A stretch of 64,000 nt of DNA from Mucilaginibacter sp. GTDB taxonomy: Bacteria > Bacteroidota > Bacteroidia > Sphingobacteriales > Sphingobacteriaceae. The stretch is taken from positions 62,001 through 126,000 of the forward strand of contig NZ_JANYGQ010000005.1 in the NCBI RefSeq assembly GCF_025359345.1, given 5' to 3'. The notes below the pieces were generated by a model. The model did not search any database. It was not told where the DNA came from and saw only the letters and a program-made list of their open reading frames with translations. Made by a program: the position numbers and the translations under genes. Positions 26,225-34,939 of the stretch are shown piece by piece (position 1 is the stretch's first letter; every line of letters begins with the position of its first letter).

Positions 26225-26881
26225 TCATTGGGTATATTTTATTTCCAGGTTGGCAAAGTCATTCGTCAATCCATCGGAATACAAGCCGAATAGGCCATCC
26301 TGCCGGTCACTAAGCATGGTCACGGTTAGTGACGGAGTTGCCGAGTGGTTTACGTATACAGTTAGCTGCTTTCCCTTGATCGCTATGGTTGCATGGAACC
26401 AGTCGTCCATTTCGGGCACCGGGGTTACTTTGTTTTCATATACGCCGGGGTGTTCTTTCCGCAGGCGCGAAAAATCGTTGTCGGGTATATGCATATAAGC
26501 AACCGACCATTTATGCCTGCTGGTATCAGCGTGCTTAAAATTAAACGGGCGGAAGTAAAGTATGTCGCAGGTAGTAGTGTCGGTTCCATGGAAGGCTATA
26601 CCCAGGAAGCTTTGCAGGAAAATATTTTTTCCGCGTAAGTCGATATCGATGGTACCTTGTTTGAAATCGATCCCTTTGATCCAAACAATCCCTTTGGTGG
26701 TGATAGCCCCCTTTTTATTGTCCTCCAGTATTTTAGTTTGATGTGACGGGACAGTTACTATCCTGTCATCTTTTAATAATTGTTGCAGGTTATATTTTTG
26801 TACCTGGGCATCTGCCGTTAATACGGTGATGGAAGTAAGTACAAACAAAAGCGTTAAAAGTAACTGCGTCTTTTTTTTCAT
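26225..26881 (-). CDS. Secreted concanavalin-like (DUF1080/LamG-type) protein
   Basis: 218-aa protein starting at ATG 26881 (MKKKTQLLL); the open frame extends 17 codons upstream without a signal. The signal peptide ends ADAQ (residue ~26). The rest is a single beta-jellyroll of the concanavalin A-like type (GTIDIDLRGKN, FLGIAFHGTD, DILYFRPFNF, WFHATIAIKGKQLTVYVNH, DGLFGLYSDGLTNDFANLEI), similar to the family-16-like DUF1080 domains that bind or cut sugars. No catalytic residues can be assigned. It ends in an overlap-free convergent arrangement with the small cysteine-rich gene and is followed upstream by the TlpA gene on the same strand, 121 bp apart. Confidence 0.85.
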   Translation of the reverse strand: MKKKTQLLLTLLFVLTSITVLTADAQVQKYNLQQLLKDDRIVTVPSHQTKILEDNKKGAITTKGIVWIKGIDFKQGTIDIDLRGKNIFLQSFLGIAFHGTDTTTCDILYFRPFNFKHADTSRHKWSVAYMHIPDNDFSRLRKEHPGVYENKVTPVPEMDDWFHATIAIKGKQLTVYVNHSATPSLTVTMLSDRQDGLFGLYSDGLTNDFANLEIKYTQ

Positions 26882-27002
26882 ACCCGAATTTTTAGACGAA
26901 GATACCTGTTGCCATTTGTTTATGCTATTCAATCACATTCAAGTTCATGTCAAGTTGCAGATATAGGTAACAGATAGCCTATGATCAGGCATAAATTTTT
27001 AA

Positions 27003-28091
27003 CTACGGCAGTAACTTTTCCAGTTTATCATCTAATTCTTTTCCACGCAGATTCCTGGCTATAATAATTCCGTTCTCATCAATCAGGAAATTGTTTGGTA
27101 TCGCGTTGACGCCGTATATCAATGTGGCCTGGTTTTTATCGCCGCGCAAGTCACTAACATTCTCCCAGGTCAACTGATCCTTTTTTACAGCAGCTAACCA
27201 TTGGCTTTTACTTTCATCCATCGACACACCAAGGATAGCAAAGCCTTTGGCCTTAAAGCGGGCGTACGTTAGCGCCAGGTTGGGGTTTTCTTCACGGCAG
27301 GGCCCGCACCAGGAAGCCCAGAAATCGAGTAATACATATTTGCCTTTCACCTGTGATAGCTTAACTGCCTTTCCTGCCGTATTCATTTGTTCGAAATCGG
27401 CGTAATGATCCCCCACCTTCAGGTCCCTGTTTAACAGCAGGTAATCATTAATCTCGTGGCCATAGCGGGTGGCCTTCATTTCCGGTGCCAGGTTTTGATA
27501 AAGCGCCCGGGTAGTTTCCTTCCCCCAGGTGGTGGCATAAATGTTCAGCATATTAACTGCAACAAGGGAACCTGGATTTTTTCGCACCCAGTCCTTTTCT
27601 ACTTCTTTTCCCTGGTCTTCGAAAGATTTGATCCGGGATAGCAAGGTTTTTCTTAGGGTACTGTCTTTTGTCTTAGCGAAGATCCGTTCAAGGCTGTCTG
27701 CTGCTTCACCGTAGGGTTTTCGCAACCGGTCCAGCCGCCTGTCTTCATCTTCGGTGGCCGAGCCGCTGATAAACCCTTTTTTGAATTCGCCAGCCTTGAC
27801 GGTTATGCTTATAATGGTATTCTCTAGCCAAAAATGTACATAGTTGGTATATTTCGTAGTATGCAGGTATACCGGCGCCGCCTTTTCGGTAATACGGCCG
27901 GTCATGCTGAATTTGCCTCCCAATACCCGGCAGGAGTCTATTTCTTTGTCCGGTGTAGCCGTGCGCAGATAAAGCCAGGTGCTGTCGGGTAAGCCGGTAA
28001 CCGTTCCGTTGATCCGGTAGCCGGGTTCAGGCAGGGTAAACGCAAAGGCGGATAAGATACAGGCAGCCAAAAGGAAAGTAATATGTTTCAT
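27003..28091 (-). CDS. DUF4369-TlpA thiol-disulfide protein
   Basis: 362-aa exported protein from ATG 28091 (MKHITFLLAAC); the longer frame adds 31 basic residues that do not resemble a leader. The N-terminal hydrophobic segment contains LLAAC, a possible lipobox. Residues ~22-115 match DUF4369 (YRINGTVTGLPDSTWLYLRT). The C-terminal ~225-362 is a TlpA/ResA-type thioredoxin domain with WASWCGPCREENP and the cis-Pro loop AIPNNFLID. Such proteins reduce periplasmic disulfides; this two-domain form is very common in Bacteroidota. It is divergent from a LytS/LytTR two-component pair with 185 bp between, so the pair may control it. Confidence 0.93.
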   Translation of the reverse strand: MKHITFLLAACILSAFAFTLPEPGYRINGTVTGLPDSTWLYLRTATPDKEIDSCRVLGGKFSMTGRITEKAAPVYLHTTKYTNYVHFWLENTIISITVKAGEFKKGFISGSATEDEDRRLDRLRKPYGEAADSLERIFAKTKDSTLRKTLLSRIKSFEDQGKEVEKDWVRKNPGSLVAVNMLNIYATTWGKETTRALYQNLAPEMKATRYGHEINDYLLLNRDLKVGDHYADFEQMNTAGKAVKLSQVKGKYVLLDFWASWCGPCREENPNLALTYARFKAKGFAILGVSMDESKSQWLAAVKKDQLTWENVSDLRGDKNQATLIYGVNAIPNNFLIDENGIIIARNLRGKELDDKLEKLLP

Positions 28092-28200
28092 TGTTTCGGT
28101 TGGATGATTTGTTTCAAAATTACATGGCAGAACCATAGCATTTTTGATAATTAGACCGGGTGGCCTATATTTTCGACGGGGCATGCATCCGGAGTTTTAG

Positions 28201-28229
28201 TCGAAAAAATGAGGGTCTTGGTCGAAAAA
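28201..28229. promoter_or_regulatory. Candidate LytTR operator (direct repeats, 21-bp period)
   Basis: TCGAAAAA occurs at 28201-28208 and again at 28222-28229, a period of 21 bp (two helix turns), preceded by an inverted TTTTCGA at 28170-28176. LytTR-domain regulators are known to bind paired direct repeats spaced about two turns apart. The site lies between the TlpA gene and the divergent LytS/LytTR operon. Confidence 0.45.
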
Positions 28230-28276
28230 GGGAACGCGACCATTCCCGGCTTGGCGGATATTACTTATTTTGCACC

Positions 28277-29356
28277 ATGAAGGCGAGCCACTTTACTATT
28301 AACCGGAAATATTTCCGGATGGAATTCGGCTTTATTTTTTTTCTTTCGTTCGCCATAACCCTCATCAGCGACCTGGAATACAGCGCCTACGTACAACATA
28401 ATATTTCCAAATTTAGTGACGACTTTGGCTACAGGGTGGTGACTGAATCACTGGCATTGATCTGTTACGGGATATATTACTGGGGGTTTTTAAAAGTTTA
28501 CGTGTTCAGGCGCAGTTTATTGGGGGTTATCCTCTGCAGCCTCGCTTTTGTTATCCTCGACCATATATTTGATAAATATGTCACCAATTGGATACTGGCC
28601 CATACCGACTTTATTTCACAGGCATTCCGCAAACGTGCGCTGGATGAACTGAGCGATCCGCGGATAGTTTTTACTTTCAATTACGCGCTGATCTCGGCCA
28701 TTTTCCCGCTGACCGGACTGGCTTTCGTGGTGCGGTCCTTCAGCCAGGATAATGAGCTGAAAACGCTTAAGGAACAGCAACTGGTTTCGGAGCTTAACTA
28801 CCTCAAGGCCCAGCTCCACCCGCATTTCTTTTTCAATACCATCAATAACATTTATGGGCTGGCACTTAAACAATCCACTGACACCGCACCAATGGTGGCC
28901 CGCCTGGGTGAAATGATGAGGTATATCCTTTACGAGGCCGACCAGGAAACGGTGCCCCTATCCCGCGAAATTGCTTTTTTATCGGGTTATATCGAAGTGG
29001 AGAAAATACGCCACCAGAAGGGCACAAATATCCAATTTGATGTGCAGGGCATCCTGCCGGAATATCGTATTGAGCCGTTGTTATTACTTCCATTTATTGA
29101 GAATGCATTTAAGCACGGCCTGGAAGAGGAAACCGGGAACGGATTTGTGCATATTGTGATCTGCCAGACAGATGAAGACCTCACGCTCCAGGTAAGCAAC
29201 AGCATCCCCGAAACTGCAAAGGGAAAGGCAGTAGCGGGAATAGGCATTAAGAATGTGCGTAAACGACTGGATATTTTATACCCGGGCGGTTATCGGCTGG
29301 AAATGAACGATGCACCCGGCACTTATGAGGTAACTTTAATCCTGCCCAACATATGA
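28277..29356 (+). CDS. LytS-type sensor histidine kinase
   Basis: 359-aa membrane kinase from ATG 28277 (MKASHFTINRKYF); the frame is open another 39 codons but that part is not membrane-like. There are four hydrophobic segments in residues ~18-165, then a His_kinase domain: the phospho-acceptor is in LKAQLHPHFFFNTINN, followed by an ATPase domain with LPFIENAFKHGLEE (N box) and GIGIKNVRKRL. There is no periplasmic sensor, so the signal is probably sensed in the membrane. It overlaps the next gene by 4 bp (ATGA), so the two form a translationally coupled two-component system. Confidence 0.93.
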   Translation: MKASHFTINRKYFRMEFGFIFFLSFAITLISDLEYSAYVQHNISKFSDDFGYRVVTESLALICYGIYYWGFLKVYVFRRSLLGVILCSLAFVILDHIFDKYVTNWILAHTDFISQAFRKRALDELSDPRIVFTFNYALISAIFPLTGLAFVVRSFSQDNELKTLKEQQLVSELNYLKAQLHPHFFFNTINNIYGLALKQSTDTAPMVARLGEMMRYILYEADQETVPLSREIAFLSGYIEVEKIRHQKGTNIQFDVQGILPEYRIEPLLLLPFIENAFKHGLEEETGNGFVHIVICQTDEDLTLQVSNSIPETAKGKAVAGIGIKNVRKRLDILYPGGYRLEMNDAPGTYEVTLILPNI

Positions 29357-30027
29357 TTAAATGTATCATTATTGACGACGAGCCACTGGCGCTTGAGGTA
29401 CTGGAGCATTTCATCAACCGCACGCCACAATTGGAATTAGTGGCCAAATGTGCTAATGCTATTGAGGCTTTTAAGGCGCTGCATGACCAGCAGGTTGACC
29501 TGATGTTCCTGGATATTAAAATGCCCGGCATTAGCGGACTGGATTTTGTCGCTTCCCTGAAAAACCCGCCTGCTATTATATTTACGACCGCCTTTGCAGA
29601 ACATGCCGTTAAAGGTTTCGAACTGGATGCCGTGGATTACCTGCTTAAACCCATTACCTACGAACGGTTTGAGAAAAGCATTAATAAAATGCTGAAGGTA
29701 TGGCAACCCGAAAAGGAAGCGCCTAAAGACTACACCTACTTTAAGGTATCGGGGCGGTTAGTCAAAATTCAGCATGCAGAGCTGCTGTATGCGCAGTCGG
29801 TTAAGGATTATATTTTAATATGTACCAAAACCGGCAACCACCTGGTGCATATGACTATGAAATATTTAAGTGAACTGATGCCTTCGCCGGCATTTCTGCG
29901 GGTGCACCGCTCCTACCTGGTTAACCGTTCGCTGATTAACCTGGTGGATAAAAACAGCATACTGGTTGGTAATGAACGGATACCTGTTGGTGAAAACTAT
30001 AGGGATAATTTGGAAAAGATTGGATGA
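29353..30027 (+). CDS. LytTR-family response regulator
   Basis: 224-aa regulator. The receiver domain ~1-120 has the acidic pocket IIDDEP, phospho-acceptor Asp in MFLDIKMPG and the conserved Lys in YLLKPI. The C-terminal LytTR DNA-binding domain ~130-222 has YFKVSGRLVKI and FLRVHRSYLVNRSLI. It starts inside the kinase stop codon. Target sites may include the direct repeats upstream of its own operon and of the divergent TlpA gene. Confidence 0.94.
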   Translation: MIKCIIIDDEPLALEVLEHFINRTPQLELVAKCANAIEAFKALHDQQVDLMFLDIKMPGISGLDFVASLKNPPAIIFTTAFAEHAVKGFELDAVDYLLKPITYERFEKSINKMLKVWQPEKEAPKDYTYFKVSGRLVKIQHAELLYAQSVKDYILICTKTGNHLVHMTMKYLSELMPSPAFLRVHRSYLVNRSLINLVDKNSILVGNERIPVGENYRDNLEKIG

Positions 30028-30149
30028 TTGTGCGGTTTGAATGGTGTAGGCAAAGATGCAAGCATAGTGGTTCTTAGTCCGGAAACTTTGAACAGCTGAT
30101 AAGATTGTTGTTAAAACTGATAGCAATCCCGGATACTGAAGCCCGTTCC

Positions 30150-32216
30150 TTAGCGTACAAGTGAAATTGGCCCCGATACTTTACTGATCTTACCGCTCGT
30201 GTCCGTCGTATTCAATATGTAGTAGTACGTACCTTCAGGTAATTGTTTTCCGTTTAAATTTCCATCCCATTTATTCCCTTCGTTTTTTGATTCAAACACT
30301 TGCCGACCGTATCGGTTAAAGACCTGGAGATGGAAATTTGTGATATTGCTGACGGTAACGGCAAAATTATCATTAATTCCATCGCCATTGGGCGTAAAGA
30401 CATTGGGAATAAACATCGTGTTGCTGATGTCGCCATCGACGCTAATAGTTAAAATTCCTTTAGTCTCCGAACTACTGCAAGCTGTGCTTTGATAGGCAGT
30501 AAGCGTAATTTTATAGGAGCCGTTTTGCGTATACTCATGACTTGGATTAGCCTCGGCAGATCTACTTCCATCACCAAAGTCCCACAAATAGCTATCGGCA
30601 TTAACCGACTCATTTACAAACTGAACGGTGGCGGGATTTTTAACATTTGCCGGGAGAGACAGACTTGTAGTAAAAATCGACTCCGGGCGATTGAGAAAAG
30701 GCATTATCGTTATGGCTGCCGCAGCACTAGCCGGGCATAAACCATCGTAGGCTGTCAAAGTATAAGTACCTGCCTGACTTGCATTATTGACAGGAATGGT
30801 TACAATAGATTGTTTAGACGCGAAATTATCAGGACCGTTCCATAAATAGGTCAGGCCTTGACTAAATATGGAACTTAATATCAATGTGTCCCCAATGCAG
30901 AACAGCTTTTTATTAACACTAATATTCGGTTTAACATTGTTTTGTGGTGAATTATCTGTGATAACGAAGCTTGTAGTAGCTGTCGCCAGGCAATTTGATC
31001 CCGTGCCGGCATAAAGTTTTACTGTTTTATTACCGGATGTATTATAATGCACTGTAAAATTCCGGTTTGCATCGGCTGATTGTAATACGCCATCACCAAA
31101 ATCCCATCTTAGATTTTGATAACTTAAATTTGAGCAAGTGAAAGTATAAGTACGATCGGACGTGCAACCGGCGTTTATCGAGGTATACGTTATAGCTGGA
31201 TCAGCCGGGGCAAACTGCCCGGTGCCTGACTTGCCATTCTCATCGGTGAAAGAAAGTGTAAATCCGATATTTGAAATAATTCCAGGTACTACGGCATAAT
31301 CAACATTTACCGCTAAGGCATAATAATGGCCCTGTATCATATCTACATATTTTAATCGCCCATTCTGCCCTTGACCGCATATAGAAGGCTCGGAAATATC
31401 ATTCTCGGTAAAAGAAAGCCCAATGGGATTTACCTGGCCATTACCGCAGAATACGGGTGACCAACCCATACAACGGATTACACTGGCAGCATTGGCGTTT
31501 GTGCAGTCGGGGGAAGCGCCAAGATCGTAAAGTAGAAATATATGATAGGAAGGCACGGACTGAGGAGTAATATTAAAAGCTAATGTCCCGCTATTTGCGG
31601 CCTTCCACTTAAACCAAAAACCGCCATATTCGCCGTGCGTTATACATGTCCCCTTCTCGCTGGCAGCGTTTGCGGTCAAACTTGCGTAAGAATCTAATAC
31701 GGTATCTTCTTTTAATCCCCTGGTGATTGTATAATCTGCGGTAGTACATAGGAAAGCTGCCCTTGCACAGGTAACGGGGGCGTCGGCGGCTGGCACACTA
31801 TTGATACATAGCTTAAAACTGCCAGTCTGATTATTTGATCCGGTAACCAATATATAATAGGTAACTTTTCTTTGTATTTGATCACTAAAAAAAGTAGTCA
31901 CATTATTTGTAGTACTGCTGGTTCCTGCAACGGTGTCGCCGCTGCAATTCGCAAGCAACAATTTCAATTTAGGCGTGGCTAACGTTCCGCCGGCACCTTT
32001 ACCGTTTATAGTCACATAAACACCGGTTGTATCGGCAGTAAACTTGAACCAGGTCTGACCGTTTTGGCTTGGTGCTGCATTTGAATATTGAGCACTATCA
32101 GAACAGGAATTTTTTAAATTTGTTAATGGAATAGCTTCCTGACAGTTATAGCCGGTTTGGGCTTTAACAATTTGATATGCCACCAGCAAGATGATGATTC
32201 CTATTATTTTTTTCAA
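30150..32216 (-). CDS. PKD-repeat T9SS cargo protein (type B sorting domain)
   Basis: 688-aa secreted protein with a signal peptide ending IVKAQ (residue ~20). Residues ~25-145 look like a pre-peptidase/Ig-type domain (GQTWFKFTADTTGVYVTI). Two PKD-type beta domains carry LRWDFGDGVLQS (~370) and SYLWDFGDGSRSAE (~545). The last ~85 residues are the gliding-motility-associated type B C-terminal signal: FIPNVFTPNGDGINDNF, FNRYGRQVFES, WDG..NG..LPEGTYYYIL. That domain sends proteins out through the type IX secretion system. It is therefore a surface or secreted protein, perhaps an adhesin. No enzymatic domain was seen. Confidence 0.93.
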   Translation of the reverse strand: MKKIIGIIILLVAYQIVKAQTGYNCQEAIPLTNLKNSCSDSAQYSNAAPSQNGQTWFKFTADTTGVYVTINGKGAGGTLATPKLKLLLANCSGDTVAGTSSTTNNVTTFFSDQIQRKVTYYILVTGSNNQTGSFKLCINSVPAADAPVTCARAAFLCTTADYTITRGLKEDTVLDSYASLTANAASEKGTCITHGEYGGFWFKWKAANSGTLAFNITPQSVPSYHIFLLYDLGASPDCTNANAASVIRCMGWSPVFCGNGQVNPIGLSFTENDISEPSICGQGQNGRLKYVDMIQGHYYALAVNVDYAVVPGIISNIGFTLSFTDENGKSGTGQFAPADPAITYTSINAGCTSDRTYTFTCSNLSYQNLRWDFGDGVLQSADANRNFTVHYNTSGNKTVKLYAGTGSNCLATATTSFVITDNSPQNNVKPNISVNKKLFCIGDTLILSSIFSQGLTYLWNGPDNFASKQSIVTIPVNNASQAGTYTLTAYDGLCPASAAAAITIMPFLNRPESIFTTSLSLPANVKNPATVQFVNESVNADSYLWDFGDGSRSAEANPSHEYTQNGSYKITLTAYQSTACSSSETKGILTISVDGDISNTMFIPNVFTPNGDGINDNFAVTVSNITNFHLQVFNRYGRQVFESKNEGNKWDGNLNGKQLPEGTYYYILNTTDTSGKISKVSGPISLVR

Positions 32217-32633
32217 TATTTGAATGCGAATTATTTAGAATAATAATTAACAACTAAAAATTAATTTAAAGCCGGATGGCTATTAAATATCGTGTAAATG
32301 CGATTTAAGAAATTTACATTTTTAGTAATAACTTCCGCGTCATCAATTTGATCCGACAAAAGACCTAATCTTTGATTATTACCCTATTTTCCCTAAAAAA
32401 GGGCTGAATTAGCTTAATTCATTTTGCCCAGGCTTGTAGCTATTAAAGATAATGATTTAGACCCTAAATCATTGATTTCTTCAGCGAATTTCCATTTATC
32501 AGGCGAAAATATTTCCGGGAGCTTCGAAATTTTATTCCTTCGTAGAACTTAGACTTCACCCCGCTCAATTGCCGCGGAGGCTGTTACTTTTTGTCTTGAT
32601 AGGAGACTATATACCTGTTACACCATGAGGAAA
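32217..32633. other. 417-bp gap, AT-rich
   Basis: No gene seen. Contains one small hairpin (TGAATTA-GCT-TAATTCA, 32405-32421) flanked by GGGC and GCCC. The left part presumably carries the promoter of the T9SS cargo gene, the right part the 3' end of the tiny two-gene operon. Confidence 0.5.
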
Positions 32634-32831
32634 TTATTTATTCATAAAATCTCGCAATGAGGGATGTGTAAATGTCTTCCAAAGTAGTAATATCCAAAAG
32701 CATACATTTAGAACCGTACCAAATGTGAGTAATGTACTTGCACTCGGCCAATGCAGAATTTTAAATAGGGCTCCAAATAGCCCCAATATGGAGCCGAAAA
32801 TAAAGAACAAGAAAATATATTTTGTTTTCAT
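32634..32831 (-). CDS. Small GldL-like membrane protein
   Basis: 65-aa membrane protein with two hydrophobic helices (residues ~5-25 and ~33-52). The loop FKILHWPSASTLLTFG resembles the K-I-x-HWPGA-x-x-L-x-x-G motif of GldL, the gliding/T9SS motor protein, and of many small Bacteroidota membrane proteins. It is far shorter than GldL (~200 aa) and lacks the cytoplasmic tail, so it is not GldL itself. It starts 3 bp after the stop of the 41-aa gene and is probably translated from the same mRNA. The function is unknown. Confidence 0.75.
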   Translation of the reverse strand: MKTKYIFLFFIFGSILGLFGALFKILHWPSASTLLTFGTVLNVCFWILLLWKTFTHPSLRDFMNK

Positions 32832-32834
32832 CTA

Positions 32835-32960
32835 TTACTTTTTAGACTTAGGTTTAGTCTTTGGCTTATCTTCTTTATCAGTTTTAGGCGGCGTAACACT
32901 CGCTTTCATAATGCTATGAAAGATGTTTGAAGCCTCTTGTGGTGTTTTGTTGTGTGACAT
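32835..32960 (-). CDS. 41-aa lysine-rich small protein
   Basis: A 41-codon frame from ATG (complement of 32958-32960) to TAA (complement of 32835-32837). The protein has an amphipathic N-half (PQEASNIFHSIMKASV) and a highly basic tail rich in K, P, D and T. Short proteins with the pattern '...F-x-x-I-M/I-KASV...KPKPKKK' occur widely in Bacteroidota as far as I recall, with no known function. The stop is 3 bp from the start of the membrane protein gene, giving an operon of two very small genes. The Met start, conserved pattern and tight spacing support it although it is too short to be called by size alone. Confidence 0.65.
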   Translation of the reverse strand: MSHNKTPQEASNIFHSIMKASVTPPKTDKEDKPKTKPKSKK

Positions 32961-33137
32961 ATTCAAAGTTAACTATAAGATTGCAAAAACGGCACGAGAC
33001 TTTCTCGATTTTGAACCAACACTACTATCTGTTCTCATCTTAATAGTAATGTATTTTATCAGCTGTTCGTAGGCGTCTACGGACTATTATGCCTGTAGTT
33101 TGCAACAACGGCAGGATTTTCAAATTCCGGCCCCCTA

Positions 33138-34598
33138 TTACTTATTCTTCGCCTGCCATTCCGCATACTTCTGTTTTAAAAACTGGTAGCCGTCTTTTAC
33201 ATATTCGGGCGATGAAACTGTGAAGTGGTCGCCGGGGTAATAGGCAAACTGGAATTTTGAATTTAGTTTTTTCATTTCACCATCAAGCAGCACTACCGCA
33301 TAGTTTAACAGGAAATTATCCTGTTTGCCTACCGAGATGCGCAGTTTGCCGTCCAGGTCGGGTTTAATCTGTTCCCAATTGGTGCGCAGGTATAACGAGA
33401 TGTCGTAATTTTTCCAGTACGAAACCACAGCGGTATCTATCTCGCCGGTTGCGTAGTTGCAAAGCTGCTGTGGCGCTCCGTCGACCCCTTTTTTGCTGAA
33501 GACAAAGTTAAACGAGTGCATTTGTTCGCCGCGGTATACCGCGTTTTCAGCCAGGTAAATGTCCTTCATGGTAACCCATGGGAAAAAACCGGCAACGGTA
33601 GCAACTGAATTAAGCGTGCTGTCTTTACCATAAAACATATTTTTATCGGTGTAGAGGTTAATCTTTTGAAAGCTCCTGAAATCAACCGGGTCGGGTGAGC
33701 TTGACCAAGTGCCGTCAAATACCTTTGGGTAATGCGTTTGCAGCCAGGCTACCGTCCAGCCGCCGCTGCTGTGGCCAGTCAACAATTTGGCGCCATTGCA
33801 GCGGAATTGTTTTTCCAGTGCGGGGATAAACTCTGTTGTTAACGCGTCGCCCCATGGGCCATTGTTGTCGCTGTTGGCGTAAACACTGTGCCCGCCTGAG
33901 CAGTTTCCATCCAGGTAAACCGTAATTACGGGGATGGTGTCAATCGGCGCGCCCGGCGTTTCCGAACCAGAATAGCGGTGATAGTTGCCACCATAACCTG
34001 AGACCCTGAAAAGCACCGGGAATTTCCGGTTAGGGTCCGAATTATATTCCTTGGGCAAAATAACCGCAGCATCAACTGTCACCGGCCTGCCCTGCGATTT
34101 GGTGAGCAATGCCGATGGCACCCTTAACTCTTTAACAACCGCCGTCTCCTTAAATTCAGGTGCAAGGATAACCTTGTCTGCTAATAGATGATATACCAAT
34201 TTAGTATTTTTGTCGATATCGACCTTTATCGGTTCGCTGTATATGTTCCCCGGGCTTTCGGCTATGGCTCGACCGCCTAAGTTTTTGTCCCATATTACTT
34301 CAGCGTAATAAGGCCCGCGCTGGATGTCGGAAAGGGCGGCAGGGTAGCTATTGGCTTCATCATTTATTTTTACAGTGCCACCGGGTTTTATATTTTTCAC
34401 ATGTACCGAAAAGTAGGCCGTTTTGCCGAACCCCACCATGCCGCCCGTCGGCGCCTTGTCTTTCGACAGGTACAAAACAACATAGCCGGTAAAAGGCTGG
34501 CTGGCCCCGGGAGAAACGTAGCTTACCTCGAACTGTTGCGCAAACGCACCAGTAATAACTGACGAAACAAGTAAAAGGCTTGATAAGATTTTTTTCAT
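33138..34598 (-). CDS. Secreted esterase (alpha/beta hydrolase, EsterD-like)
   Basis: 486-aa exported protein, signal peptide ending AFAQ (residue ~21). The N-terminal ~25-150 is a beta-rich domain (FTGYVVLYLSKDKAP). Residues ~175-480 form an alpha/beta hydrolase of the putative-esterase (EstD/Fes) group: PVLFRVSGYGG, the nucleophile elbow GHSSGGW (Ser ~270) and a late His in YYPGDHFTV. The catalytic Asp is probably in VGKQDNFLL. Such enzymes release acyl groups from sugars or siderophores; the substrate is unknown. It has no operon partner, with 341 bp of non-coding DNA beyond its start. Confidence 0.88.
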   Translation of the reverse strand: MKKILSSLLLVSSVITGAFAQQFEVSYVSPGASQPFTGYVVLYLSKDKAPTGGMVGFGKTAYFSVHVKNIKPGGTVKINDEANSYPAALSDIQRGPYYAEVIWDKNLGGRAIAESPGNIYSEPIKVDIDKNTKLVYHLLADKVILAPEFKETAVVKELRVPSALLTKSQGRPVTVDAAVILPKEYNSDPNRKFPVLFRVSGYGGNYHRYSGSETPGAPIDTIPVITVYLDGNCSGGHSVYANSDNNGPWGDALTTEFIPALEKQFRCNGAKLLTGHSSGGWTVAWLQTHYPKVFDGTWSSSPDPVDFRSFQKINLYTDKNMFYGKDSTLNSVATVAGFFPWVTMKDIYLAENAVYRGEQMHSFNFVFSKKGVDGAPQQLCNYATGEIDTAVVSYWKNYDISLYLRTNWEQIKPDLDGKLRISVGKQDNFLLNYAVVLLDGEMKKLNSKFQFAYYPGDHFTVSSPEYVKDGYQFLKQKYAEWQAKNK

Positions 34599-34939
34599 TT
34601 TCTATTGAATTTTTGATAGCAGGTTGATTGGGGTTAAATTTAGGAAATTATTGGTTTGGAGGGGATAAATAGTTTTCTTGGGTAACGGGAAAGACTATAA
34701 GTGTAGAGGTTTGGACTTGGGGAAGTTTTGGACGGCCAGGTGAAATAGTTCAAGACCTGGCATCGGTGCACGAAGGCTTCCACCTCCCCAGGCTTGGCCG
34801 GATACCCGAGAAGGGTGCCAGCGGGGCTGCTCGCCTTTGTAACTATTCGTTTTCAATCAGTTAGGGCTGCCCCAGCCAAGCAAGGAGCTTTCACTCATAA
34901 TGCGAAGCTACAGCGTATCGTACAATTGAGTGTGCCCGT
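34599..34939. other. 341-bp gap with FtsX permease relic
   Basis: This gap lies between the starts/ends of two minus-strand genes. It contains a plus-strand fragment of an FtsX-type permease (34820-34900, listed separately), which points to an old deletion at this site. Otherwise only probable promoter sequence for the esterase was seen. Confidence 0.6.
34820..34900 (+). pseudogene. C-terminal relic of an FtsX/MacB-type permease
   Basis: About 27 codons read AGLLAFVTIRFQSVRAAPAK and align with the extreme C-terminus of the fusion permease at 21960-25409 (ending ALITVSFQSVRAALANPVKS). DNA similarity continues through a one-base shift to AAGGAGCTTTCACTCATAA, matching AAGAGCCTTCGCTCAGAG of the intact gene. 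Nothing of the rest of the gene is left, so a permease gene once ended here and was removed. Confidence 0.6.

Noticed and set aside
25975..26313. 112-codon plus-strand frame, with an internal Met-started part having one hydrophobic stretch
   Set aside because: It overlaps the 3' end of the convergent LamG-like gene by about 90 bp and reads unlike a protein at both ends.
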